This document shows positions 8,625-17,695 of a stretch of 64,000 nt of DNA, piece by piece; the stretch's first letter is position 1; each line of letters starts with the position of its first letter. The notes under the pieces were generated by a model. That model had not been told where the DNA came from and did no database searches. It saw only the letters and a program-made list of their open reading frames with translations. Source of the DNA: an uncultured Coriobacteriales bacterium (GTDB taxonomy: Bacteria; Actinomycetota; Coriobacteriia; Coriobacteriales; UMGS124); assembly GCA_934636245.1 (NCBI GenBank), contig CAKUAI010000002.1:186001-250000 (forward strand), in the 5' to 3' direction. A program made the translations under genes and the position numbers.

Positions 8625-9842
8625 ATGAGTTTGTTGAACGTCTCAGTCGAAGAGCAGCTTCGCATCATCACCTCGGGCACCGACACGATCGTGCCGGTCG
8701 AGGGCCTCAAGAAGAAGCTCGAGCAGGGTCGCCCGCTCAACATCAAGCTCGGCGTTGACCCCACGAGCCCCGACCTGCACCTGGGCCATGCCGTGCCCCT
8801 GCAGAAGATGCGCCAGTTCCAGGACCTGGGCCACAACGTCACCCTCATTATCGGTAACGGCACTGCCTTCATCGGCGACCCCTCGGGCAAGAATTCCACG
8901 CGCCCGCAGCTCTCCCATGAGCAGATCGAGTCCAACGCCCAGACCTACGTCGAGCAGGCCATGAAGGTCCTCGACCCGGCCAAGACCAAGATCGTCCACA
9001 ACGGCGACTGGATCTTGACCATGGACCTGGGCAAGCTGCTCGAGATTGCCAGCAAGTTCACCGTCGCCCGCATCCTTGAGCGCGACGACTTCACGAAGCG
9101 CTACACGAGCCACACCCCCATCGCCCTGCACGAGTTCCTCTACCCCGTGATGCAGGCCTACGACTCGGTCATGATCAACGCCGACGTGGAGATGGGCGGC
9201 CGCGACCAGCTCTTCAACCTGCTCGCCGGCCGCGAGCTCATGGAGAAGATGGGCATGGAGCCCCAGGTTGCCCTGTGCATGCCGCTGCTCGAGGGTACCG
9301 ACGGCGTGCGCAAGATGAGCAAGTCCTACGGCAACTACGTGGGCCTCACCGACACGCCCGACGACATGTTCGGCAAGATCATGTCCATCCCCGACAACCT
9401 CATCGTGCGTTACTACCGTCTCGCCACGCGCGTCGACGTGCACGAGATCGACGCCATCGAGGCCGATCTGGCCGCCGGCACCGGCGACCCCAACGCCCTC
9501 AAGCGTAGGCTTGCCCGCATCATCATCGACAACTACCACACCCCCGGTGACGGTGAGAAGGCCGAGGAGGCTTTTAACCGCGTGCACAGGAACCACGAGG
9601 TGCCCGAAGATGTGGAGGAGTTCTCTTGCGACCTGTCCGGTGAGGTCTACCTGCCCGGCCTTCTCCAGGAGATCGGCTTTGCTGCCAGCGCCGGCGAGGG
9701 CCGCAGGCTCATCGACGGCGGCGGCGTGAAGGTCGACGGCGAGGCACTGCCCGCCAAGAGTTACAACGTGCCCGGCTCCGACCTTGCGGGCCGTGTGCTG
9801 CAGGCCGGCAAGCGCCGCTTCGCGCGCATTCAGGCCCGCTAG
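8625..9842 (+). CDS. tyrS: Tyrosyl-tRNA synthetase
   Basis: Charges tRNA-Tyr. The 405-residue class I synthetase has the HIGH-type motif HLGH in DPTSPDLHLGH, the tyrosine-pocket segment PVMQAYDSVMINADVEMGGRDQ (quoted in two parts: PVMQAYDSV, then MGGRDQLFNL), KMSKS near residue 230, and a C-terminal S4 RNA-binding domain. The start is uncertain: GAAAGG directly abuts ATG 8625, whereas the same AAAGGATG is ideally spaced for TTG at 8634, which would remove three residues. Confidence 0.95.
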   Translation: MSLLNVSVEEQLRIITSGTDTIVPVEGLKKKLEQGRPLNIKLGVDPTSPDLHLGHAVPLQKMRQFQDLGHNVTLIIGNGTAFIGDPSGKNSTRPQLSHEQIESNAQTYVEQAMKVLDPAKTKIVHNGDWILTMDLGKLLEIASKFTVARILERDDFTKRYTSHTPIALHEFLYPVMQAYDSVMINADVEMGGRDQLFNLLAGRELMEKMGMEPQVALCMPLLEGTDGVRKMSKSYGNYVGLTDTPDDMFGKIMSIPDNLIVRYYRLATRVDVHEIDAIEADLAAGTGDPNALKRRLARIIIDNYHTPGDGEKAEEAFNRVHRNHEVPEDVEEFSCDLSGEVYLPGLLQEIGFAASAGEGRRLIDGGGVKVDGEALPAKSYNVPGSDLAGRVLQAGKRRFARIQAR

Positions 9843-9891
9843 GGGCGATTTCGGCAAAGCTTGCTTTGCAAAGTAAGTGAGGCTTTCTTTT

Positions 9892-9925
9892 GGGCGGTCC
9901 GCCGTGTGCGGGTCGCCCATTTTTT
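9892..9925 (+). terminator. Terminator after tyrS
   Basis: An 11 bp stem (9892-9902 with 9908-9918, loop CGTGT) is followed by a T6 run at 9920-9925. Confidence 0.9.
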
Positions 9926-9957
9926 GTGCCGCAGGTGGCGAGAGAAAAGTTCACTGA

Positions 9958-10027
9958 TTGTCACACATTTGTCACGAGCGCAAAGAGCCAGGTTGGGCAT
10001 AGTGCCGTGACAAGCGCGTTATATATA
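9958..10027 (+). promoter_or_regulatory. Heptamer repeats and -10 upstream of the SARP-type regulator gene
   Basis: TTGTCAC occurs at 9958 and 9969 as direct repeats with an 11 bp period, and inverted (GTGACAA) at 10007-10013, just upstream of a TATATA-type -10 at about 10020-10027. SARP regulators are known to bind heptamer repeats at 11 bp spacing near the -35/-10 region, so this may be an autoregulatory site. Confidence 0.45.
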
Positions 10028-10111
10028 AAAGTCTCATATGATTTTGGGTTATAGCCCTGCATGCGCAAATGTTACCGTCTTTTTCAAAGTACCAGGAAAA
10101 GGCATGTTTTT

Positions 10112-13100
10112 GTGTCCTTGTTCGCAATGGAGGCGGAGTCGGAGTTGGGCTATGCAGGGCAGGATCGAACCTTCAGGGCGGCCCAGCGCTCGCTTGTGCC
10201 TCGGCCGCAGCTCTTGGATGAGATAGACGACGGATTGAGCAGAGAGGGCATCGTCGTGCTGAGGGCCCCGTGGGGGTATGGCAAGACGACGCTGTTGCGC
10301 GAGTACGCGTCTCGTGCCCTGCAGACGCATGCCTGTACGGTGGTGAACGTTGACTTTGCATCGCCTGAGGTGATGGCCTACATGGCGGGCAGTGACGGCG
10401 AACTGGAGAGGACTCTTGTGCGCGGTGGATGCCTCGATGCAGGTGAGGGGCAGGGTGCGATCGATCGCGCCTGCGCACCCTCGCGGGCCGAGGATGCCGC
10501 ATGCGTCAAAAGTCGTCACGGCCGCAAGCCGGCACCCTTACGGGTTCCCGCGCGCTATGCGCATCGCGCCTCGCGCGCCGTCTGGCTGCTTCTTCGTGGG
10601 CTTGCGGTTCCCTGGGCGCGTGCTGTCGACGCGGGTCAGAAGGACGCATACGAGCGCGAGGAAACAAGGCCGCTGCTGTTGATCGACAACCTTCCGCGCC
10701 TCGAGCGCGACCAAGTGGCGGATTTTGCCCGCGCGTTGCATTTTTGGGCAAGTCGGGGAGCGCACGTCGTGATTGCCTGCGTGCCCAGCAGCGGACTCGA
10801 CCCACGGGTCCTTCCCCATGCGCACTTTCTCGGCCCTGACATGCTCGGTGTGTCTGAGCAGGAAATGAGCATGTGGGCGCGTTGGCTGTCCATTGCCCGC
10901 GACGTGGATGTCAAGGAGCTGACGAACGGTGTCCCTGCGCTGGTAGGGGCATGTGCGCGTATCCGAACGAGCGACGCGCGCTGTGATGCGGGCTTTCTGC
11001 ACACGTGCGAGCACGTTATGAGCCACGCCCTTGTCGAGCCCCTTGCACACGGGGCCGACCTCGCGCGCCGGGCGATGATGGTGTTGGGCCGTGGAAGGCT
11101 GTCGGAGGTGGCGGCGGTCGGCGCGCTCTGCGAATCCCGCGAGCTTGAGGAGCTCGCGTTCAACTTTCCCATGCTCGGCATCGACTCCATGCGAGGAGTG
11201 TTCTGTTGCCCGCCCCTTGTCCCCGGAATGGGGTATTCGTGCGTGCGCATGTGCGTTGAGGACGACGAGAAGCTTGGAGGCAGATGCGTCGAGCTCTTGC
11301 TTCGCCGCGGCGAAGCGCAGCGTGCGGGACTGATACTCGGGTTTTTGTCGCCGCGGGAGCGGGCACGCCTGTTGGAGGCGCATCCGGCGGAGTTTGCCGA
11401 CGTGCTTGTGCCTGAGATGATAGGCGAGAGTGTTGAGGCAAGCAGGATGCGCGGGTTTCCCGTGGGTGCAGGGCATGAGCAGCTGCAGGCATTTGCGGAT
11501 ATATGCCGCGACAAGAGGCCTGGGGAGGAGCCTTGCGGGTTTGCCGGCGACATTGCGGCCGTGCTGGGCTTTTGGCAAGGTTTTGCGGGGTTTGCGTCCA
11601 GGTACGACAACGGCAGTGTGGCGGGCCTCGTCAACGAATTAGGGCAGGCCGGCCTTGCTGCCGATATCGAACGGTACGATTGCGCACTCGCGCGGCTTGA
11701 GAGCCTCTTGGCTGCCCGGAAGCAGGACGGCTTGGGCGAGGCCGCCTTGCGCTGCCATGCAGCCTTGTGCGGCATTCTTTGCGGGCAGGCGGGTCGGGCG
11801 CGCGCCTGGTTGGCTCCTTTCGCTGAACGCAAGCGCGGGTTTCGATTCAATCCCAGCGTTCCGAGCGGTGTTGCCGACGCCATGTTGGCAGCATGCGTGG
11901 CTCTGGCGGGCCATGCTGAGGAACTGGCAAGCTCGAAAATCCCGACGGTTCCGACGCTTGACTCCGTACGCGCCTCAAAACGCTACCTTGAGGACCGTCA
12001 GGTGGGCTTCGGTGTCTCGCTGTGCACATGCATAGAGGCGCTGCTGCTTGTGACGGGCGGGGACGAAGCGCGCGCAGACGCGTTGATAGACGTTCAGCTG
12101 CGGCGCTGGTCGCAGACAGGGTGTTGTCTCGGGCAAGCGGCTGCGCGACTCGGCAAGGCGCATTGCGCCCTCGTGCAGAACCGTCCCTCCCAAGCGCGCG
12201 ACCATGCCGCTCTTGCTTTGGGCATTGCCCAGAAGCTGCGCTTTCCCCGTTTGGAGCGATTTGCGCGTCTGTATCTCGTCGTTGCGCTGATTCGACGAGA
12301 GGACAAGTACGAGATAGGCGAACACGAGCTTGTGGTGCGCGCCCAGGCTGACGCGAGGCGCGGTCACGAGGGGGCGAGCCTGCTGCTCGCCCGTGCGCTG
12401 ATCGATGTGTCGCAGAAGGATCTCGCGGCTGCCCGCGAGGGGCTTGAGGCGCTTGCCGCTCTGGGGAATCCCATGCAACTGCGCCTGGCCGCGCTTGTCG
12501 GGCGCGCGCTGGGCTCTGACCGGGAGGCCTTCGTGGGGTGCATGCCGCGCGAGCTCCTGCGCGAATACGGGGCCGTGCGCGATGCCCGCCGCAGGCCCAC
12601 GCGCTTGAACGTCGATGACGATGCCTGCCTGTCTGCTGGATCCACTGACCTGATCAACCCTGACAGGGGCCTGTTTTTGCAGGTGTTTGGCATGATGGGA
12701 GGCACGCTGAACGGCAGGCGTCTGCAAGAGTGCGACTGGGGTCGCACGAAGGGAATGTTCATTGCATGCCTTTTGGCCCTAAGACCTGACGGCAGAATTC
12801 TGAGAGATGAGCTGGCAGATGTCCTGTATTCCTCCGAGACGCATCAACAGCGTATGAGCGCTTTTAACACCACGCTCAGCTGCCTGCGCACGGCCCTGGG
12901 CCAGACGGGAGGAGGCCCCGAGTACATCATAGGCAGCATGGGTACCCTGGGGCTCAACTACTCGATTGTCGATACCGACGTTCGTAGGTTCGAGCAAGCA
13001 ACGACGGGTCTTTTGGCGCAGCACGACGAGATGACGCTGCGCGAGCTCGTCGACGAGTGCAACTCTCTCGTGCACCTGTTCGGTTTGGGCCCCGACGAGC

Positions 13101-13450
13101 GACTCGCCGAGCTGGGGGAGCCTGTCGCCCGGCGTGTCGAGCAGCTGCGCGACCGATTTGTCGACTGCATGCTCGTGGCGGTGGACGCGTGCTACGTCCG
13201 CGGGGAATTCGACATGGCGCTAGGCTTTGCCCGACACGCCGACGTCGCGGCGCCCGGCCGCGGTGACGTCGAGGCGGCGTACAACCAAGCGCTGCAAGCC
13301 CGGGCGCGCAGGGGCGCGCCCGAACCGTCGCCTCGTTGCGCTCGCGTCTGCGCCGCGTCCGAGTCGTCGGTGCCCGCGAGGAAAGCGCCCGTGCAGCCTG
13401 CCATCGCGTGCGCCTCGCATGGGCCAACCGGTTCGGGTTGGCAGTCATAA
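10112..13450 (+). CDS. Large STAND-type ATPase/TPR regulator with C-terminal SARP (wHTH-BTAD) domain
   Basis: A protein of about 1112 residues. The N-terminal MalT/LAL-like ATPase shows Walker A APWGYGKTTLL near residue 51 and Walker B PLLLIDNL near 187. A long helical TPR-like middle follows. The C-terminal part (about 853 onward) reads as an OmpR-type winged helix (GRTKGMFIACLLALRPDG, ELADVLYSS, CLRTALG) followed by a BTAD-like helical domain. AfsR-type SARPs normally carry the DNA-binding part at the N-terminus, so the order is reversed here. GTG 10112 has AGGAAAAGG 9 nt upstream; ATG 10061 and 10127 lack an SD. The target genes are unknown; secA is next. Confidence 0.75.
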   Translation: MSLFAMEAESELGYAGQDRTFRAAQRSLVPRPQLLDEIDDGLSREGIVVLRAPWGYGKTTLLREYASRALQTHACTVVNVDFASPEVMAYMAGSDGELERTLVRGGCLDAGEGQGAIDRACAPSRAEDAACVKSRHGRKPAPLRVPARYAHRASRAVWLLLRGLAVPWARAVDAGQKDAYEREETRPLLLIDNLPRLERDQVADFARALHFWASRGAHVVIACVPSSGLDPRVLPHAHFLGPDMLGVSEQEMSMWARWLSIARDVDVKELTNGVPALVGACARIRTSDARCDAGFLHTCEHVMSHALVEPLAHGADLARRAMMVLGRGRLSEVAAVGALCESRELEELAFNFPMLGIDSMRGVFCCPPLVPGMGYSCVRMCVEDDEKLGGRCVELLLRRGEAQRAGLILGFLSPRERARLLEAHPAEFADVLVPEMIGESVEASRMRGFPVGAGHEQLQAFADICRDKRPGEEPCGFAGDIAAVLGFWQGFAGFASRYDNGSVAGLVNELGQAGLAADIERYDCALARLESLLAARKQDGLGEAALRCHAALCGILCGQAGRARAWLAPFAERKRGFRFNPSVPSGVADAMLAACVALAGHAEELASSKIPTVPTLDSVRASKRYLEDRQVGFGVSLCTCIEALLLVTGGDEARADALIDVQLRRWSQTGCCLGQAAARLGKAHCALVQNRPSQARDHAALALGIAQKLRFPRLERFARLYLVVALIRREDKYEIGEHELVVRAQADARRGHEGASLLLARALIDVSQKDLAAAREGLEALAALGNPMQLRLAALVGRALGSDREAFVGCMPRELLREYGAVRDARRRPTRLNVDDDACLSAGSTDLINPDRGLFLQVFGMMGGTLNGRRLQECDWGRTKGMFIACLLALRPDGRILRDELADVLYSSETHQQRMSAFNTTLSCLRTALGQTGGGPEYIIGSMGTLGLNYSIVDTDVRRFEQATTGLLAQHDEMTLRELVDECNSLVHLFGLGPDERLAELGEPVARRVEQLRDRFVDCMLVAVDACYVRGEFDMALGFARHADVAAPGRGDVEAAYNQALQARARRGAPEPSPRCARVCAASESSVPARKAPVQPAIACASHGPTGSGWQS

Positions 13451-13670
13451 CGCATCGTTTGGACTCGTGCGTGTTTGTTGCGAGGTTTATGCGTCTTTAC
13501 CTGTGCTCTTCCTGGAACATGCCCGTGTGAAAGGGGATAAAGCGAGCTATGTGCTACATTGCATCTTTGCGAGACTGCACATTGTTGGCAGTTTTGTCAG
13601 CTGTTGACCGACCAGACCGCAGGGCCGGCCCCTGGAAAGGGCCCGGCTCCAGACACGAATAAGGGATGTT
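13451..13670 (+). other. Intergenic region upstream of secA
   Basis: 220 bp with no credible gene. A GC-rich imperfect hairpin (AGGGCCGGCCCC / GGGCCCGGCTCC) lies at about 13621-13652 in the secA leader; it has no T-run. A promoter could not be assigned with confidence. Confidence 0.4.
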
Positions 13671-16439
13671 ATGGCTGGTTTTCTTTCTAAGCTTCTCAAC
13701 ATGGGCGCCGACAAGGAGCTCAAACGCTTTGAGAAGATTTGCGCTCACATCAACGAGATTGAGCCTAACTACGTCAAGATGAGCGACGCCGAGCTCGCCG
13801 CGTGCACGCCCGCCTTCCGTGAGCGACTCGAGCACGGCGAGACGCTCGACGACCTGCTGCCCGAGGCGTTCGCCGCCATGCGCGAGGCCTCCAAGCGCGT
13901 GCTGGGCATGCGCCACTTCGACGTGCAGATCATCGGCGGCATCGCCTTGCACAACGGCATGATCGCCGAGATGAAGACCGGCGAAGGTAAGACGCTCGTC
14001 GCCAACCTCGCCGGCTACCTCAATGCCCTTGCCGGCAAGGGCGTGCACGTCGTCACAGTCAACGACTACCTGGCCCGCCGCGACGGCGAGCAGATGGGCC
14101 GCGTCTACAACTTCCTTGGCATGAACGTGGGCCTGTTGCAGAACAGCATGCGTCCGGCCGCGAAGCGCGAGGCCTACAAGGCCGACGTCACCTACGGCAC
14201 GAACACCGAGTTCGGCTTTGACTACCTGCGCGACAACATGGTCTCCCGTGCTGAGGACCGCGTGCAGCGCCCGCATTTCTTCGCCATCGTCGACGAGGTC
14301 GACTCCATCCTCATTGACGAGGCGCGTACCCCGCTTATCATCTCCGGCGCCGGCACCCGCTCCACCGAGACCTACGCCAAGTTCGCCCGCGCCGTCAAGC
14401 ACCTGCGCCCCGAGGTCGATTTCGAGCTGGATGAGGCCAAGCACACCATTGCGGCCACCGAGCAGGGCCTGCGCAAGGTCGAGCAGCTCGTGGGCATCGA
14501 CAACATCTACAGCGACATGTCGGGCCAGCTTGTGAACCACCTGCAGCAGGCGCTTAAGGCCCAGTTCATGTTCCACCGCGACAAGGACTACGTGGTGGAC
14601 GGCGACGAGGTCAAGATCGTCGACGAGTTCACGGGTCGTATCATGGACGGTCGCCGTTGGTCCGAGGGCCTGCACCAGGCCGTCGAGGCCAAAGAGGGCG
14701 TGCTTGTGCGTGAGGAGAACCAGACCCTGGCCACCATCACGCTGCAGAACTACTTCCGTCTCTACGAGAAGCTCTCGGGCATGACCGGTACCGCCCTTAC
14801 CGAGGACGCCGAGTTCCGCCAGATTTACAAGCTGCCGGTGCAGCCCATCCCGCCGAACAGGCCCGTCATCCGCGACGACAGGGATGACCTGGTCTACCGC
14901 ACCATCGACATTAAGTTCAACGCCGTGGTCGAGGACGTCATCGCCCGCCATGCCCAGGGCCAGCCGGTGCTCGTCGGCACCGTTTCCATCGAGAGCTCCG
15001 AGAAACTCTCCGGTCTTTTGACCCGCCGCGGCATCAAGCACGAGGTCCTCAACGCCAAGCATCACGAGCGCGAGGCAGCCATCGTCGCCCAGGCCGGTCG
15101 TTTGGGTGCCGTTACCATCGCCACGAACATGGCCGGTCGTGGTACCGACATCCTGTTGGGCGGTAACCCCGACTTCCTGTCGCTCGACATCCTGCGCGAC
15201 CACGGCATCGACCCCGCTTCCGAGGACACCACCGACGAGCAGCGCGCCGAGGCCCTGGCCCAGGCCAAGATGATTTGCTCCGAGGAGAAGGAGAAGGTCC
15301 GTGCTGCCGGCGGTCTGTGCGTCATCGGTACCGAGCGCCATGAGTCGCGCCGTATCGATAACCAGCTGCGCGGCCGCTCCGGTCGTCAGGGCGACCCGGG
15401 TTGCACGCAGTTCTACCTCTCCCTCGAGGACGACCTCATGCGCAAGTTCGGCGGCGACAAGATGGCCAGCATCGGCGATCTCATGCAGCGCATGAACATG
15501 CCCGACGACATGCCCATCCAGGCCAAGCTCGTCTCCAAGTCGGTTGAGAGCGCGCAGCGCAAGGTCGAGGACATGAACTTCGCCGCCCGTAAGCACGTTC
15601 TCGAGTACGACGACGTCATGAACAAGCAGCGCCAGGTCATCTATGCCGAGCGCAACCTCATTCTCGACGGCAAGGACATCTCCGAGCACGTGGAGGAAGT
15701 GCTTGAGGACACGGTCTCCCGCCGTGCCGTCAGCTTTATCCCCGACAACGTCGATCCCGCCGAGTGGGATGTCGACGGTCTTGTTTCCTGGCTCGAGCAG
15801 CTTACCGGCAAGGAGGAGGTCGACGCCGCCGCACTCATCGCCTCCGGCGAGGCCGACGAGTCGCGCGACGCAGTCGTGGCATGGGTCAAGGATGCCTACG
15901 AGCAGAAGGCCCAGGCGCTGGGCCCCGAGCTTACGCGCGTGCTCGAGCGTCAGGTCATGCTGCGCGTCATCGACACGCGTTGGATGAACTACCTGCAGGA
16001 GATGGATTACCTCAAGGCGGGCATCGGCCTTCGCGGCTACGGCCAGCGCGACCCGCTCGTCGAGTACAAGGAAGAGGCGTACGCAGCCTTCGGCCTGCTC
16101 GTCGACACCATGTACGAGGACTTCCTGCGCACGGTGCTGCGCATCGAGCTTGCCCAGGCCCCCGGTACCGCTCCGGCCGCGCCCCAGGCACCCAGCATGC
16201 TTGCCGGCGCCCGCTTCTCCGGCCCGGCCGAGGTCGACGGCGACAACCGTCCCCGCGTGCGCCACGTCCCGGCCACCCGCCGCGGCGCTCAGGTTCCTGC
16301 CGCGCCCCAGGCTGCCGAGGACAAGACCAAGACCTATGTTGCCAAGGACGAGGACCCCTACGCCGGCGTGGGCCGCAATGACAAGTGCCCCTGCGGCAGC
16401 GGCAAGAAGTTCAAGGACTGCCACGGGAAGAACGCATAA
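13671..16439 (+). CDS. secA: Preprotein translocase ATPase SecA
   Basis: Motor that pushes unfolded preproteins through SecYEG. The 922-residue protein has the complete SecA layout: Walker A MKTGEGKTL near residue 103, TVNDYLARRD, the crosslinking domain with TYGTNTEFGFDYLRDN, the second nucleotide domain with TNMAGRGTDI and GRSGRQGDPG, and a C-terminal zinc motif CPCGSGKKFKDCHG. GGGATGTT overlaps the start region. The prfB start follows 2 nt after the stop, the conserved secA-prfB pair. Confidence 0.97.
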   Translation: MAGFLSKLLNMGADKELKRFEKICAHINEIEPNYVKMSDAELAACTPAFRERLEHGETLDDLLPEAFAAMREASKRVLGMRHFDVQIIGGIALHNGMIAEMKTGEGKTLVANLAGYLNALAGKGVHVVTVNDYLARRDGEQMGRVYNFLGMNVGLLQNSMRPAAKREAYKADVTYGTNTEFGFDYLRDNMVSRAEDRVQRPHFFAIVDEVDSILIDEARTPLIISGAGTRSTETYAKFARAVKHLRPEVDFELDEAKHTIAATEQGLRKVEQLVGIDNIYSDMSGQLVNHLQQALKAQFMFHRDKDYVVDGDEVKIVDEFTGRIMDGRRWSEGLHQAVEAKEGVLVREENQTLATITLQNYFRLYEKLSGMTGTALTEDAEFRQIYKLPVQPIPPNRPVIRDDRDDLVYRTIDIKFNAVVEDVIARHAQGQPVLVGTVSIESSEKLSGLLTRRGIKHEVLNAKHHEREAAIVAQAGRLGAVTIATNMAGRGTDILLGGNPDFLSLDILRDHGIDPASEDTTDEQRAEALAQAKMICSEEKEKVRAAGGLCVIGTERHESRRIDNQLRGRSGRQGDPGCTQFYLSLEDDLMRKFGGDKMASIGDLMQRMNMPDDMPIQAKLVSKSVESAQRKVEDMNFAARKHVLEYDDVMNKQRQVIYAERNLILDGKDISEHVEEVLEDTVSRRAVSFIPDNVDPAEWDVDGLVSWLEQLTGKEEVDAAALIASGEADESRDAVVAWVKDAYEQKAQALGPELTRVLERQVMLRVIDTRWMNYLQEMDYLKAGIGLRGYGQRDPLVEYKEEAYAAFGLLVDTMYEDFLRTVLRIELAQAPGTAPAAPQAPSMLAGARFSGPAEVDGDNRPRVRHVPATRRGAQVPAAPQAAEDKTKTYVAKDEDPYAGVGRNDKCPCGSGKKFKDCHGKNA

Positions 16440-16441
16440 CG

Positions 16442-17557
16442 ATGGTTGAGTCTCACGCACCCCAACTCGAGGTTCTGGCAGGTCGATTGGACGAGGTAAA
16501 GCGCTACCTCGCCATCGACCTGAAGCGTCGCACACGCGACGAGCTTCAAGAGTCAAGCGCCGCGCCCGATTTCTGGGACGACCCTCAGGCCGCCCAGCAG
16601 ACGATGGGCGAGATTTCTCGCCTTGGCGAAGACATCAAGGACTACGACGCCGCGGTCGAGTTGCTCGAGGAGGCGCAGAGCGCAGACGAGCTCGCCTGCG
16701 AGGCTGACGACGAGGAGACCGGCGAGTACGCCGCCGAGTGCGTGGCCCGCTTGGAGGAGATGCTCGACGCCCTCGAGCTCTCCAGCTGGTTCACGGGCAA
16801 GTTCGACCACGGCGACGCAATCGTCACCATCAAGCCTGGTCAGGGCGGCCTCGAGGCCCAAGACTGGTGTGAGATGCTCTTCAAGATGTACCTGCGTTAT
16901 TGCGACCGCAGGCACTGGAAGGTCGAGGTCAACGACGCGCCGGCCGGTGAGGCCATCGGCCTTGACCGTGCGACGTTCACCGTGCACGGCAAGGACGTCT
17001 TCGGCATGCTTTCGGCCGAGGCCGGCGTGCATCGTCTCGTGCGCATCTCTCCCACCGACATCAAGGGTCGCCGCCAGACGACCTTTGCCGGCGTGGAGGT
17101 GTTGCCCGTGCTTCCCGACGACATCGAGGTCAACCTCGACATGAACGACGTGCGCGTCGACGTCTACCATGCGAGCGGCCCGGGAGGCCAGGGCGTCAAC
17201 ACGACCGACTCGGCGGTGCGCATGACCCACATGCCCACCGGCATCGTCGTGACCTGCCAGAACGAGCGCAGCCAGCTTCAAAACAAGGCTATCTGCATCC
17301 AGATCCTGCGTTCCAAGCTTTACGAGTTGGAATGCGAGAAGCGCGACGCTGAGATCTCCGAGCTGCGCGGCCCCAAGACGGCCATCGGCTTTGGAAACCA
17401 GATTCGCAGTTACGTGCTCTACCCCTATCAGATGGTGAAGGACCTGCGCTCGGGCTACGAGACGGGCAACGTCGAGGACGTGCTTTCCGACGGCGACCTC
17501 GATCCCTTCATCGTCGCGTACCATCGCTGGCGCGTCATGGGTCAGCAGGAAGTGTAA
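16442..17557 (+). CDS. prfB: Peptide chain release factor 2 with SPT instead of SPF anticodon tripeptide
   Basis: Releases the nascent chain at UGA and UAA. At 371 residues it has the usual RF2 layout and the catalytic GGQ in GPGGQGVNTTDSAVRM near residue 248. The codon-reading loop is S203-P204-T205 (RISPTDIKGRR), where RF2 normally has SPF and RF1 has PxT. The usual in-frame UGA and +1 programmed frameshift near codon 26 are absent: the frame reads straight through KRYLAIDLKRR. Start ATG 16442, only 2 nt after secA, with a weak GGGAAG upstream. Confidence 0.93.
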   Translation: MVESHAPQLEVLAGRLDEVKRYLAIDLKRRTRDELQESSAAPDFWDDPQAAQQTMGEISRLGEDIKDYDAAVELLEEAQSADELACEADDEETGEYAAECVARLEEMLDALELSSWFTGKFDHGDAIVTIKPGQGGLEAQDWCEMLFKMYLRYCDRRHWKVEVNDAPAGEAIGLDRATFTVHGKDVFGMLSAEAGVHRLVRISPTDIKGRRQTTFAGVEVLPVLPDDIEVNLDMNDVRVDVYHASGPGGQGVNTTDSAVRMTHMPTGIVVTCQNERSQLQNKAICIQILRSKLYELECEKRDAEISELRGPKTAIGFGNQIRSYVLYPYQMVKDLRSGYETGNVEDVLSDGDLDPFIVAYHRWRVMGQQEV

Positions 17558-17567
17558 GAGCGACTTC

Positions 17568-17619
17568 GAAGCCGCCGCGACCGTGCCTCGTGCACGACCT
17601 GTCGCGACGGCTTCTTTTT
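17568..17619 (+). terminator. Terminator after prfB
   Basis: A 14-position stem with one mismatch (17568-17581 with 17601-17614) is followed by TTTTT. Confidence 0.9.
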
Positions 17620-17695
17620 GTGCAACGTGTTTTAACGGCGTGGTACCATGCATGCCGAATCTTGTAGCGGCCGACCAAGGAGGATCGTCTAACCA

